A stretch of 64,000 nucleotides of DNA from Vibrio diazotrophicus (GCF_038452265.1 NZ_CP151842.1:2914001-2978000); one strand, 5' to 3'; positions 38,507 to 51,746 are shown, counted from the stretch's first letter. The notes: a model not told the origin generated them from the sequence alone. Made by a program: numbers and translations.

Positions 38507-38625
38507 AGCCTGGCGATGTCCTACTCTCACATGGGGAGACCCCACACTACCATCGGCGCTAATTCGTTTCACTTCTGAGTTCGGCATGGAATCAGGTGGG
38601 TCCAAATCGCTATGGTCGCCAAGCA
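38507..38625 (-). rRNA. 5S rRNA (right operon)
   Basis: About 119 nt, same sequence as the left-hand 5S (CCATGCCGAACTCAGAAGTG core). No tRNA follows it, unlike in the left operon. Confidence 0.97.
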
Positions 38626-38711
38626 AAATTTAAAATTCGGAAAGCTGTTAATGTTCTCTACACATTCAATTCTGTTCTTGCTTTGAGTCCACAAAACCCC
38701 TTGGGTGTTGT

Positions 38712-41601
<2,890 letters not shown>

Positions 41602-41952
41602 ATACAACCCCAAGAGGTTTCTGTTTGCTTTTACTTTTGAAAGTGAAGACAAAAAGGTGTATGGCAAACAACCAAGGTTAGTTGTCTCTCATTATTTGAA
41701 TGAGCGAGAGACATTTCGATTTTGCCGGACTCAAATATGAATACTTACTTATAAAGTAAGATTCCCAAGAACACTTGAATGTGTATTGGTACCTACATCC
41801 TTTCTCTAATAAAAGAGTGAGACATAGGATTTGAGAACTTTTAATAGTTAATAATTAATCAAATTATTAACTGTCAGCTTTCCAAATTGTTAAAGAGCAA
41901 GATTTTCTAACGAAAACCATTTTTAAAAGCACTCATCGAATGCGCTTAAAGA
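41602..41952 (-). other. 23S-tRNA spacer of right rRNA operon, with boxA
   Basis: 351 bp. BoxA (TGCTCTTTAACAA) at 41887-41899. A segment at about 41620-41655 (TTTGCTTTTACTTTTGAAAG and on) is absent from the left operon's spacer. No genes. Confidence 0.75.
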
Positions 41953-42028
41953 TGGTGGAGCTATGCGGGATCGAACCGCAGACCTCCTGCGTGCAAGGCA
42001 GGCGCTCTCCCAGCTGAGCTATAACCCC
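41953..42028 (-). tRNA. tRNA-Ala (UGC)
   Basis: 76 nt with CCA. GGGGTTA acceptor, anticodon loop CTTGCAC (TGC), T arm GCGGTTCGATCCCGC. Second tRNA of the right spacer. Confidence 0.97.
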
Positions 42029-42067
42029 ATCAGGTGTCGATACTGTTCAATCTTCACAAGGAAAGAT

Positions 42068-42144
42068 TGGTGGGTCTGAGTGGACTTGAACCACCGACCT
42101 CTCGCTTATCAGGCGAACGCTCTAACCACCTGAGCTACAGACCC
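42068..42144 (-). tRNA. tRNA-Ile (GAU)
   Basis: 77 nt with CCA. GGGTCTG acceptor, anticodon loop CTGATAA (GAT), T arm GTGGTTCAAGTCCAC. First tRNA after 16S in the right operon. Confidence 0.97.
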
Positions 42145-42166
42145 AATATCGTCTCTTTACTTTCTA

Positions 42167-42186
42167 AACCTAATCAATCTGTGTGG
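42167..42186 (-). repeat. 16S processing stem (3' half), right operon
   Basis: AACCTAATCAATCTGTGTGG, partner at 43966-43984 beyond the 16S 5' end. Same helix as in the left operon. Confidence 0.8.
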
Positions 42187-42210
42187 ACACTCATCAAGAG
42201 AATCTTTACG

Positions 42211-43753
<1,543 letters not shown>

Positions 43754-43988
43754 AAGATTTTGTCGGCTCAACGAATACTGACTTCAAAACTGCTCTTACT
43801 CGAAAGTAAGAAGTAATTTTAAAGCTATTACCATTCCAACAGAATGGTAATGAATTGACTGTGCCAAATAACCGAAGTTATTTGTATTGGTCACTCAGTT
43901 CATTGAAACCTAAGTTGCTTTGCTACTAGAACAAAGACTTAACTTTGATTTTCATCAACGAGTGCCCACACAGATTGATAGGTTTAAA

Positions 43989-44000
43989 TTGTTAAAGAGC
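43989..44000 (-). promoter_or_regulatory. boxA of right rRNA operon leader
   Basis: Minus strand GCTCTTTAACAA, the Nus antitermination element, 236 nt before the mature 16S 5' end. Confidence 0.75.
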
Positions 44001-44045
44001 TTTCTACCGTTCTTAGTGACTTAGGTCACTTCGGAAGAGGCGGCC

Positions 44046-44073
44046 ATTCTAGCTGGAAATTAATTCGTGTCAA
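44046..44073 (-). promoter_or_regulatory. P2 promoter of right rRNA operon
   Basis: Minus strand TTGACA, 16-bp spacer, TAGAAT, then GGCCGCC. Position relative to 16S matches the single promoter of the left operon. Confidence 0.75.
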
Positions 44074-44151
44074 ACACTTTTTTAATTTTCTTTTTTGGCC
44101 TGTTGAAGCGGCTTAGTGGCTTGCTAGCCCTTGCTGCGTCAACGAGGAGGC

Positions 44152-44179
44152 ATTATAGGGATCCAAATCACACTGGCAA
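44152..44179 (-). promoter_or_regulatory. P1 promoter of right rRNA operon
   Basis: Minus strand TTGCCA, 16-bp spacer, TATAAT, then GCCTCC, close to E. coli rrn P1 around the -10 box (CCCTATAATGC). Just upstream is an A/T-rich stretch (TTTTTTGCAAAATAATA) that could serve as an UP element. Confidence 0.8.
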
Positions 44180-44242
44180 GTATTATTTTGCAAAAAATAC
44201 AAAAATAATGCTTAACCGGAGAAAACATCGCCAAAGCCTTAT

Positions 44243-44311
44243 TTATCCAACTTTACCCAAAAGTTGAATACAAGTTATCCACAGAGTTATCCTTTTTGTT
44301 GCTTATCCAGT
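44243..44311 (+). promoter_or_regulatory. cluster of four DnaA-box-like 9-mers
   Basis: TTATCCAAC (44243), TTATCCACA (44275, perfect consensus), TTATCCTTT (44287) and TTATCCAGT (44303), all on the plus strand within 69 bp, between the rRNA P1 promoter and the cysH terminator. Only one is a perfect DnaA box, so the cluster is a candidate only. Confidence 0.4.
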
Positions 44312-44328
44312 CGCTGATCAGGCTTAAT

Positions 44329-44354
44329 AAAAAAGCTGCGATTGCAGCTTTTTT
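44329..44354. terminator. cysH terminator
   Basis: Stem AAAAAAGCTGC / GCAGCTTTTTT with a 4-nt loop, T-rich on both strands; 42 bp beyond the cysH stop. Confidence 0.85.
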
Positions 44355-44396
44355 ATTGGTAGATAGAAAATTAACTAATTAAAACGGACGCTTTTC

Positions 44397-45149
44397 TTAG
44401 TTGTTATCTTCATGAAGACCACATTCTCGCTTCAAGCCGAAGAAACGAGTTTCCTCTTCTGCCATTCCAGGCTCCCATTTACGAGTTGTGTGTGTATCAC
44501 CAACCGACAGGTAACCTTGTTCCCAAAGAGGATGATATGGAAGGTCATTATCTTTTAGGTAATAGTGGACATCTTTATTCGTCCAATCGATAACAGGGAG
44601 AAACTTAAACACGCCATTTTGAACCGCTAATATAGGCAACGTTGCTCTAGATTGAGATTGCTCTCGGCGCAAACCTGAAAACCAAACTCCGACAGACAGT
44701 TCTTCTAAAGCTTTGCGCATTGGCTCTACTTTATTAAGACGGTTGTATTGTTCGATCCCCTCGACACCCTGCTCCCAAAGTTTACCAAAACGCGCTTCTT
44801 GCCATGCTGGCGTCAGTTCAGACTTATAGATTTGCAAATTCAGATTCAAACGCTGAGTTAACTCATCAATAAACTGATAGGTTTCTGGGAACAAGTAGCC
44901 TGTATCCGTCAAGACTACAGGCACATCAGCTTTAATACTCGATACAAGATGTAGCATTAAAGCTGCTTGAATACCGAAACTTGAAGATACTGCATGAGTG
45001 CCCGGTAAGTTTTCGAATGCCCATTCCACACGTTCTTGAGCGGTTAAACTTTCAAGATAAGCATTAACTTCTGCAAGACGAAGTGTTTGTTCCACTTTTG
45101 TCAGAGTGAGCAGTTCTGACAAATCAGGCACAGAGACAGTATCAAGCAT
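44397..45149 (-). CDS. cysH: phosphoadenylyl-sulfate (PAPS) reductase CysH
   Basis: 250 aa from ATG 45149 (MLDTVSVPDLSELLTL). That start overlaps the cysI end by 8 nt and has AAGAGGGA before it; the frame runs 27 codons further into cysI. Family motifs: SSSFGIQAALMLHL near 57, DTGYLFPETYQF, SGLRREQSQSR, and the catalytic ECGLHE close to the C-terminus. Reduces PAPS to sulfite with thioredoxin, in the cytoplasm. It is the last gene of the cysJIH operon. Confidence 0.96.
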   Translation of the reverse strand: MLDTVSVPDLSELLTLTKVEQTLRLAEVNAYLESLTAQERVEWAFENLPGTHAVSSSFGIQAALMLHLVSSIKADVPVVLTDTGYLFPETYQFIDELTQRLNLNLQIYKSELTPAWQEARFGKLWEQGVEGIEQYNRLNKVEPMRKALEELSVGVWFSGLRREQSQSRATLPILAVQNGVFKFLPVIDWTNKDVHYYLKDNDLPYHPLWEQGYLSVGDTHTTRKWEPGMAEEETRFFGLKRECGLHEDNN

Positions 45150-46875
45150 AAAAGTCCCTCTTAGATACAACAACTTCTTGAATGATCCCAGCTCGGATAG
45201 TGAAATCGCCAAAACCTTCACCTGCTTCACGCTCTTTCGACCAGCGCTCCACTAGCTGATCGATCTCTTCTAAGATCTGTTGCTCAGTGATGTTCTCTTT
45301 ATACATCTTAGGAATTCGCGTACCCGCTCTGTTACCACCGAGATGCAAGTTATAACGACCTGGCGCTTTACCCACCAGACCAAGTTCCGCCAACATCGCA
45401 CGGCCACAACCATTTGGACAGCCTGTGACACGCAAGATGATGTTGTCTTCTTTTGGCAGATTGTGTTTTTCGAGAATTCCCTCAACATCAGTAACAAAAG
45501 AAGGAAGGAAACGTTCTGCTTCTGCCATTGCAAGCGGACACGTTGGAAACGCCACACACGCCATTGAATTCTTACGCTGCTCGCTGACAGAGTCATCCAT
45601 CAAACCATGTTCACGTGCAATCTTCTCAATCAGATCTTTTTGGTCGGCAAGTACACCCGCAACAATTAAGTTCTGGTTTGCAGTCATGCGGAAGTCACCT
45701 TTGTGGATCTTCGCAATTTCAGCAACGCCCGTTTTTAGAGGTTTACCAGGATAATCAAGTAAACGGCCATTCTCTATAAATAGAGAGAGATGGAACTTGC
45801 CATCGATACCTTCTACCCAACCAATACGATCGCCACGCTCAGTGAACTCATAAGGACGACTTGCTTCAAACTGAATTCCAGCCCGCTTCTCGACTTCAGC
45901 TTTAAATACATCAACACCCACACGATCTAGTGTGTATTTGGTTTTCGCATTCTTACGATTTGAACGGTTACCCCAATCACGTTGAGTTGTCACCACTGCC
46001 GCTGCTACGTCTAATGTTTTTTCTGCTGGAATATAACCTAAGTCATCCGCACGACGAGGGTAAGTAGACGTATCACCATGAGTCATGGCTAGACCACCTC
46101 CTACGAGAACATTGAAGCCCACCAGCTTGCCGTTATCAGCAATAGCAACAAAGCTAAGATCGTTAGCATGCACGTCGATGTCATTATGAGGAGGGATCAC
46201 AACCGTTGTTTTGAACTTACGAGGAAGATAAGTGCTTCCGAGAATAGGTTCTTCGTCCGTTGTTTCTACTTTCTCACCATCTAACCAAATTTCCGCATAA
46301 GCACGAGTTTTTGGTAGTAAATGTTCACTAATTTTCGCCGCCCATTCATAAGCTTCTCGATGCAACTCAGATTCAACAGGGTTAGACGTACATAATACGT
46401 TTCGGTTTACGTCGCCCGCGGTAGCAATTGAATCAATACCAATACTATTGAGTGTCTGATGCATCAGCTTAATATTTGGTTTTAATACACCGTGGAACTG
46501 GAAAGTCTGGCGAGTCGTCAAACGAATACTTCCATACATAGTATGTTCAGTGGCGAACTTGTCGATAGCTAGCCATTGCTTAGGCTGAATAATCCCGCCA
46601 GGCATACGAGCTCGAAGCATCACATTATGTAATGGTTCCAGCTTTTGCTTAGTTCGTTCGTTGCGAATATCACGGTCGTCTTGCTGATACATACCGTGGA
46701 AACGAATAAGCTGGAAGTTATCTGCTGTGAATCCGCCAGTGATACGATCTTGCAGATCTTGCTCGATCGTTCCACGTAGGAAATTACTTTCTCTTTTTAA
46801 ACGCTCGTTATCCGACAGAGGGCCAAGCACTTCGCCCAATACTTCTTGGCTGTTGTTTTCGATTTTAGTGCTCAT
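45142..46875 (-). CDS. cysI: sulfite reductase hemoprotein beta subunit CysI
   Basis: 577 aa. Siroheme/4Fe-4S ligands in CVAFPTC (C-x5-C) and TGCPNGCGRAM (C-x3-C), both around residues 430-490. Siroheme- and substrate-binding Arg/Lys residues lie in RLTTRQTFQFHG and TTQRDWGNRSNRK. Reduces sulfite to sulfide in the CysJ8-CysI4 complex. Its start codon overlaps the cysJ stop by one base. Confidence 0.97.
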   Translation of the reverse strand: MSTKIENNSQEVLGEVLGPLSDNERLKRESNFLRGTIEQDLQDRITGGFTADNFQLIRFHGMYQQDDRDIRNERTKQKLEPLHNVMLRARMPGGIIQPKQWLAIDKFATEHTMYGSIRLTTRQTFQFHGVLKPNIKLMHQTLNSIGIDSIATAGDVNRNVLCTSNPVESELHREAYEWAAKISEHLLPKTRAYAEIWLDGEKVETTDEEPILGSTYLPRKFKTTVVIPPHNDIDVHANDLSFVAIADNGKLVGFNVLVGGGLAMTHGDTSTYPRRADDLGYIPAEKTLDVAAAVVTTQRDWGNRSNRKNAKTKYTLDRVGVDVFKAEVEKRAGIQFEASRPYEFTERGDRIGWVEGIDGKFHLSLFIENGRLLDYPGKPLKTGVAEIAKIHKGDFRMTANQNLIVAGVLADQKDLIEKIAREHGLMDDSVSEQRKNSMACVAFPTCPLAMAEAERFLPSFVTDVEGILEKHNLPKEDNIILRVTGCPNGCGRAMLAELGLVGKAPGRYNLHLGGNRAGTRIPKMYKENITEQQILEEIDQLVERWSKEREAGEGFGDFTIRAGIIQEVVVSKRDFYA

Positions 46876-48707
46876 TAATAAACATCCCTTTGGTAACGTT
46901 TCGCTTTACGAAGTTCATTCAAATACTCTTCAGCCTTTTCTCGAGTCAGGCCACCTTGCTGCTCTGCAACAATAACTAGTGCTTCATGGACATCTTTCGC
47001 CATACGAGTTGCATCGCCACAGATATAGATATACGCGCCTTCTTGAAGCCACTGCCAAACCTGTTCGGCTTGCTCAAGAATGCGGTGCTGAACATACACT
47101 TTTTCATGTTGGTCACGGCTAAATGCCACATCCAAACGACTCAAAGCGCCTGACTTCAGATATTTCTGCCACTCTACTTGATACAAGAAATCTTGAGTGA
47201 AAGTACGATCACCGAAGAACAACCAGTTCTTACCCTCTGCGCCACGATTATCACGCTCTTGGATGAAACTGCGGAATGGTGCAATGCCAGTACCCGGACC
47301 AACCATGATGATCGGTGTAGAGTCATCCTGTGGCAGTTTGAAGTTGTTATTGTGTTCGATGAAAATTTTAACTTCATCGCCCTCTTCCAGTCTGCGACCT
47401 AAGAAGCTAGAAGCTCCGCCTTGGCGAACTTCTTCACCTTGTTCGTATTCAACGATACCAACTGTCAAATGCACTTCTTCATCCACTTCGGACTGACTGG
47501 ATGCAATAGAATAAAGACGAGGCGTTAAACGACGTAACAAAGAGACTAGCTCTTCAGCTGACAGCTTGGTTTGCTTCTCTTTTAATACATCAAGAATTTG
47601 AGTATTTGATGAGTACTCACGAAGTTTATCTTTGTCTGCGACCAGAGCTTGTAGCTTTTCACTGCCCGATAGCTCAGCAAACTTAGTGATGAACTGAGGA
47701 TTTGCTGCAGTAATTTCATATTTACTGACCAGAGCGCTATGAATAGAAAGACTTTCTCCATCAACATCTACACTTTCAACGCCTGATAAGCCTACGGCCC
47801 CTGCTACAGCGCTTGCCAATTCAGAACTGTTCTCATACCAAACACCTAGAGCGTCACCCGGCTGATAAGTCAAACCTGAGCTTTCTAAATCAATTTCAAT
47901 ATGACGAACGTCTTTTCCTGAATCGCGACCTGTGATTTTTTGGCTAGTCAGTAAGGTTGCTGTATACGGATTTTGTTTTGTGTATTGAGAGTGAGAGACT
48001 GACGTCTGACCGACTGGCAGTTGAACAACTTCAGCTTGAGTACTTGCCAACGATTCTTTGACAATTTCAATGACTTTAGCTCGCCACTCTGCTGCAGGCT
48101 GATCGTAATCAACGTCACAGTCAACTCGGTCGATAAAACGTTTCGCGCCTAACTTTTCTAGGAATGCATCGAAGTCTTTACCCGTCTGGCAGAAAAACTC
48201 ATAGCTGGAATCACCCAAACCAATCACACCATATTCCAAATTCGGCAGCTTTGGTGCTTTCTTTGATTGTAGAAATTCATGCAACTCGAGAGCATTATCT
48301 GGCGCTTCACCTTCACCGTTGGTTGAAGCGACGAAAATAACGTGCGTCTCTTTGGCTAAGTCTTTGCCTTTGTAATCACTTGCGTCAAACAGACGAACTG
48401 CAACACCAGCAGCTTGCGCCTCATGCTCAAGCGCTTCTGCAACACCTTTTGCATTACCCGTTTGCGAAGCATAGATGATGGTTAACTGGCTATCTGGTTT
48501 AGCAATAGCAAATGCTGAAGCCTGATTAAGAGGTGAGTTCGTTGTCACTGATTGAGATTGACTTAAACCCCAAAAATAACCGCTCACCCACGCTAGTTGC
48601 TGAGGTGAAAGTTGTGAAACCGTTTGTTGCAGCTGATTTAACTGCGAGTCGTTTAGCGGGCCAGTTAAACTAACCAGCTCTTTTGGTATGGTATTTCCTG
48701 AAGACAT
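46875..48707 (-). CDS. cysJ: sulfite reductase flavoprotein alpha subunit CysJ
   Basis: 610 aa from ATG 48707 (MSSGNTIPKELVSLT). It has AAGGAAG nine bases upstream; an ATG seven codons earlier lacks a ribosome-binding site. FMN flavodoxin domain (IIYASQTGNAKGVAEALEHEA, STNGEGEAPDNALELHE), FAD-binding RLYSIASSQSEV, NADPH-binding MVGPGTGIAPFRSFIQER, and the C-terminal RYQRDVY. Passes electrons from NADPH to CysI. First gene of cysJIH; the upstream region is A/T-rich and probably holds a CysB site, which I could not define. Confidence 0.96.
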   Translation of the reverse strand: MSSGNTIPKELVSLTGPLNDSQLNQLQQTVSQLSPQQLAWVSGYFWGLSQSQSVTTNSPLNQASAFAIAKPDSQLTIIYASQTGNAKGVAEALEHEAQAAGVAVRLFDASDYKGKDLAKETHVIFVASTNGEGEAPDNALELHEFLQSKKAPKLPNLEYGVIGLGDSSYEFFCQTGKDFDAFLEKLGAKRFIDRVDCDVDYDQPAAEWRAKVIEIVKESLASTQAEVVQLPVGQTSVSHSQYTKQNPYTATLLTSQKITGRDSGKDVRHIEIDLESSGLTYQPGDALGVWYENSSELASAVAGAVGLSGVESVDVDGESLSIHSALVSKYEITAANPQFITKFAELSGSEKLQALVADKDKLREYSSNTQILDVLKEKQTKLSAEELVSLLRRLTPRLYSIASSQSEVDEEVHLTVGIVEYEQGEEVRQGGASSFLGRRLEEGDEVKIFIEHNNNFKLPQDDSTPIIMVGPGTGIAPFRSFIQERDNRGAEGKNWLFFGDRTFTQDFLYQVEWQKYLKSGALSRLDVAFSRDQHEKVYVQHRILEQAEQVWQWLQEGAYIYICGDATRMAKDVHEALVIVAEQQGGLTREKAEEYLNELRKAKRYQRDVY

Positions 48708-48819
48708 TGTCACGACTTCCTTATTCATTGCGTGACGATAGATTAACCACTCTCCTTAATAACAAGAAAGAATAGAAGAGAATGTTTTATAACTTTTTGG
48801 AAGTAAGAAGGTTAAAAAC

Positions 48820-49056
48820 TCAATCTCTGGTTGATTCCACCCTGACTTGTTTGAAACCTACCGCCATCGCCGATTTCGATGCCAGGTCCAAATCTGCATA
48901 GTGGCATTCTTCACCGCTGGCATTTGTTAGCAGAACAAAACCACCCGCTTGATGGCGAAATTCTACTATCCACGAGCCTTCGTGAGCGGAGGGCTCTATG
49001 ATCGCCTCCACCAGCATCTTCTCACGATACAAGTTTCTCAGTTCCGCGATTGTCAT
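48820..49056 (-). CDS. conserved small protein of unknown function
   Basis: 78 aa, MTIAELRNLYREKMLVEAII... No signal peptide or membrane helix. It looks like a short helix followed by beta strands (SWIVEFRHQAGGFVLLTN) and a C-terminal DLDLASKSAMAVGFKQVRVES, where a side-by-side repeat-like pair of Ala/Lys-rich turns is visible. Sits 112 bp upstream of cysJ on the same strand, in the place of a hypothetical gene in V. cholerae. I do not recognise a domain. A spacer of 112 bp suggests its own transcription. Confidence 0.75.
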   Translation of the reverse strand: MTIAELRNLYREKMLVEAIIEPSAHEGSWIVEFRHQAGGFVLLTNASGEECHYADLDLASKSAMAVGFKQVRVESTRD

Positions 49057-49157
49057 TCCCTATACTCTCACCTAGCTAAGTCCACTTCTTAAGCATGGCT
49101 CAATTATGATGAAGTACTAAATAACGATGAGAAATAATTTCTAACGGCTAGATGTAA

Positions 49158-49185
49158 AAAAAGTCACGTCGTGCGTGGCTTTTTA
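49158..49185. terminator. bidirectional terminator after the outer-membrane protein gene
   Basis: AAAAAGTCACG / CGTGGCTTTTT (one G-U) with a 5-nt loop; A- and T-runs on the outer sides. Confidence 0.8.
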
Positions 49186-49198
49186 TTTTGAATCAGGG

Positions 49199-49864
49199 TT
49201 AAAACTTAAACTGAGTGCCTAGGAACCAACCGTCTGCGAACACATATGACATTTTGTTGTTCGGGGAAGCGGTCGCTAAATCGGTGAATTCAAGGTCAAT
49301 CACTCGATAGCCGCCGCGGAAAGAAAGATCGCCCTCAGCTAAAGGCACAACATACTGAACCCCAGCAATCACATCCGAACTCTTTATGCCGTCACTATCA
49401 CCAAACTCAAATTGACCAATGATGTCGAAATTGGTTTCCGGAACAGAGATTTCAGCATGTGCATACCAGTTAAACGTCAGATCATCGAACGAGTACTTCT
49501 GCCCATCTGTTGCTTTATATTCACTGTTCGCATACTGGGTCATCGAAATGCCCGCATCGAACGTCATCAAATCACGCTCTAAGATATTGTAATAGAAGGT
49601 GTAGTCGAGTTTATCGTAAGAAGCATAGTCGGCATCCATATTGGTATACCTAACACTAATATTAGGCAAATACGGTAGCTGATGCTCGAACGCCAAATTC
49701 AAGACAGGAGAGTTCGCGTCATCACGACGTGTATTATCAATTTTAGTACTTGGTAACCACATATCAGCGGCAACGTTCACCCCAACAGGCGAGTTGGCAC
49801 ACCAAACAGGAGCCGAGCCTATCATGAGTAGAGAAGTAAATACGGCTACGATAGGTTTGTTCAT
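49199..49864 (-). CDS. outer-membrane beta-barrel protein (TIGR04219-type)
   Basis: 221 aa from ATG 49864, giving signal peptide MNKPIVAVFTSLLMIGSAPVWCA; the frame continues upstream to 49990 but without a better start. The mature chain is an alternating beta pattern with a C-terminal aromatic strand (MSYVFADGWFLGTQFKF, ending in Phe), typical of outer-membrane barrels. The layout, with ADMWLPSTKIDN, resembles the small Vibrio family TIGR04219; I could not confirm that without a search. Single gene. Confidence 0.8.
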   Translation of the reverse strand: MNKPIVAVFTSLLMIGSAPVWCANSPVGVNVAADMWLPSTKIDNTRRDDANSPVLNLAFEHQLPYLPNISVRYTNMDADYASYDKLDYTFYYNILERDLMTFDAGISMTQYANSEYKATDGQKYSFDDLTFNWYAHAEISVPETNFDIIGQFEFGDSDGIKSSDVIAGVQYVVPLAEGDLSFRGGYRVIDLEFTDLATASPNNKMSYVFADGWFLGTQFKF

Positions 49865-49949
49865 CCTATGTTTGCTCCAAAAATTTTCACTAACGAATAA
49901 ACGTGATACTAGCATATTCCCTATGCGGGAAAACGCATATTCATAAGAA

Positions 49950-50162
49950 TTAACGTGGCGCTTTATCTCCCTGACGAAAAATCCACACAATCACTGCAAT
50001 CGCCAATATCCAAGGTAACAGTTTAATCGCCATGCCAAACATACCGAGCACCAGCATCACTAATAAAGATAAGCCAATCGCGGCAAACACACTCATAAGA
50101 GTTAGCCCTGTCACCAGCAATGTCGCCACAAAAACCAATATAAAGATAATCTCGAACATCAT
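49950..50162 (-). CDS. pspG: phage-shock protein PspG
   Basis: 70 aa. MMFEIIFILVFVATLLVTGLTL, then MAIKLLPWILAIAVIVWIF; two membrane helices. The second matches E. coli PspG (KLLPWLLLAIAVVW) closely, and in both species the gene lies next to dusA. AAGGAGAG precedes the first ATG. It responds to inner-membrane stress (secretin mislocation, phage proteins) through PspF and sigma-54; a -24/-12 element lies upstream. Secretin MshL in this window is the kind of stressor PspG answers, though no direct link is shown. Confidence 0.88.
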   Translation of the reverse strand: MMFEIIFILVFVATLLVTGLTLMSVFAAIGLSLLVMLVLGMFGMAIKLLPWILAIAVIVWIFRQGDKAPR

Positions 50163-50209
50163 TCACTCTCCTTTTAGCTATGCTTTTTTCATCATGCTGC
50201 AGAAGTATT

Positions 50210-50226
50210 AGCAGTATTCATTCCAA
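50210..50226 (-). promoter_or_regulatory. sigma-54 promoter of pspG
   Basis: Minus strand TTGGAATGAATACTGCT: GG and GC are spaced by exactly ten bases, as the -24/-12 rule requires. It lies 48 bp before the ATG. The -12 GC is good; the -24 block is TTGG without the full CAC. Confidence 0.65.
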
Positions 50227-50267
50227 GTTTATAAAAGATGTAATTAGCTGAATTTAAAAAATAAAAA

Positions 50268-50293
50268 AGCCAACACATCAAAGACTGTTGGCT
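50268..50293 (-). terminator. dusA terminator
   Basis: AGCCAACA / TGTTGGCT with a 10-nt loop, followed on the minus strand by TTTTTTATTTTT. 45 bp beyond the dusA stop. Confidence 0.75.
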
Positions 50294-50337
50294 CTCAATA
50301 AAATTTAGAGGTAAAAATCACTAACTAGTGGTGAGAT

Positions 50338-51345
50338 TTACACACCCAAATCTTGGTATGGGATTTTGGCTAAAGCGGCTTCAACAACTTCAATACCAGC
50401 TCCAGCCTTGTGTGCATTTTCACTGATGTGACGGCGCCATTGACGCGCACCCGGCATACTTTGGAACATACCAAGCATGTGGCGAGTAATGTGACCAAGA
50501 TAAGCGCCTTGTGATAATTGCTGCTCAATGTATGAGAACATTTCAAAAATCACTTCAGAACGTTTCTTAACTGGTGCATCTAAACCGAATATCTGTTGAT
50601 CAACTTCAGCCAGAATATAAGGACTTTGGTACGCTTCTCGGCCAATCATTACACCGTCTAAATGAGCTAAATGCAGTTTCGCTTCTTCCAGACTTTTCAC
50701 ACCGCCATTGATAGCGATGTTTAAGTGAGAGAAATCTTTCTTGATTTGATATGCGCGGTTGTAATCCAACGGTGGAATTTCGCGGTTCTCTTTCGGACTC
50801 AATCCACTCAGCCAAGCTTTACGAGCATGAATCGTAAACTGCTCACAGCCACCTTTCTCTGACACTATGGAGATGAAATCTGTCAGAAACTCATACGAAT
50901 CTTGATCATCTATGCCAATGCGTGTTTTTACCGTCACAGGTACATCAACAACCTCTTTCATCGCAGCAACACAATCTGCAACCAACTGAGGTTCAGCCAT
51001 TAAGCACGCACCGAAGCGACCATTCTGAACACGGTCTGACGGGCAGCCAACATTGAGGTTAATTTCATCATAGCCACGCTCTTGAGCCAGCTTTGCACAA
51101 TGGGCAAGATCAACCGGGTTTGAACCACCGAGTTGCAGCGCTACTGGATGTTCTTCTTGGTTATACGCAAGAAAATCACCTTTACCGTGAATAATCGCAC
51201 CGGTAGTCACCATTTCGGTATACAACAGAGTTTGCGATGTCATGAGTCGGTGGAAGTAACGACAATGGCGATCCGTCCAATCCAACATGGGAGCGACTGA
51301 AAGGCGGTTAGCTTTATATGTTGAAGTGTCTTTAGCAATAGTCAT
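50338..51345 (-). CDS. dusA: tRNA-dihydrouridine(20/20a) synthase DusA
   Basis: 335 aa. VAPMLDWTDRHCRYFHRL at the N-terminus, the catalytic loop NVGCPSDRVQNGRFGACLM (Cys in FGACLM), the tRNA-binding TVKTRIGIDDQDSYEF, and GVMIGREAYQSPYIL near the FMN phosphate site. Reduces uridine 20 and 20a in the D loop of tRNAs with NADPH and FMN. Divergent from zur. Confidence 0.96.
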   Translation of the reverse strand: MTIAKDTSTYKANRLSVAPMLDWTDRHCRYFHRLMTSQTLLYTEMVTTGAIIHGKGDFLAYNQEEHPVALQLGGSNPVDLAHCAKLAQERGYDEINLNVGCPSDRVQNGRFGACLMAEPQLVADCVAAMKEVVDVPVTVKTRIGIDDQDSYEFLTDFISIVSEKGGCEQFTIHARKAWLSGLSPKENREIPPLDYNRAYQIKKDFSHLNIAINGGVKSLEEAKLHLAHLDGVMIGREAYQSPYILAEVDQQIFGLDAPVKKRSEVIFEMFSYIEQQLSQGAYLGHITRHMLGMFQSMPGARQWRRHISENAHKAGAGIEVVEAALAKIPYQDLGV

Positions 51346-51746
51346 GATTTATATCGAATTCAGATACCGTGATGAAATACTTCGCTAGCAGAAGTTAGCT
51401 GCCAGCCCAGTCAAAAATAGAACGAATTTATACGCTTACATTAATGACCGAAGATAGCGTGCAAAACGGTTCCTTCGCTTTACATCTCAGAGAGCGGCGA
51501 TTATACACACAGAGCGGAGAAATTCATAAAAAAGCGAGCTAACGCTCTCGATGTAGCGTCTGAAAAGTGCAAATTATGTCAACGAGCTCAACGAACAGTT
51601 GTTATATAGTATCGTTTTTTGGCGATATAAGGTAAGTTACCGCTAATTCGTTTTTTATCGATACACCATGTTCTTCAAGCGTCATTATTTTAAGAATGCG
51701 CTTTATTCACTAAGAAATGGTATATCATTACTAAAGTCCAAAGATT
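51346..51746. promoter_or_regulatory. dusA / zur intergenic region
   Basis: 401 bp. Two Zur-box-like sequences, GTTGTTATATAGTATCG (about 51598) and GAAATGGTATATCATTAC (51714-51731), lie upstream of zur and might allow autoregulation; both match only in part. A hairpin GAGC/GCTC with a T-run on the minus strand lies at about 51529-51551. No gene seen. Confidence 0.35.

Noticed and set aside
44067..44267. 66-codon plus-strand frame upstream of the right rRNA operon
   Set aside because: It overlaps the P1 and P2 promoters, has no ribosome-binding site or recognisable sequence.
44243..44311. Chromosome origin
   Set aside because: DnaA-like boxes are present but there is no dnaA, mnmG or AT-rich unwinding region nearby; the gene context is cysH and rRNA.
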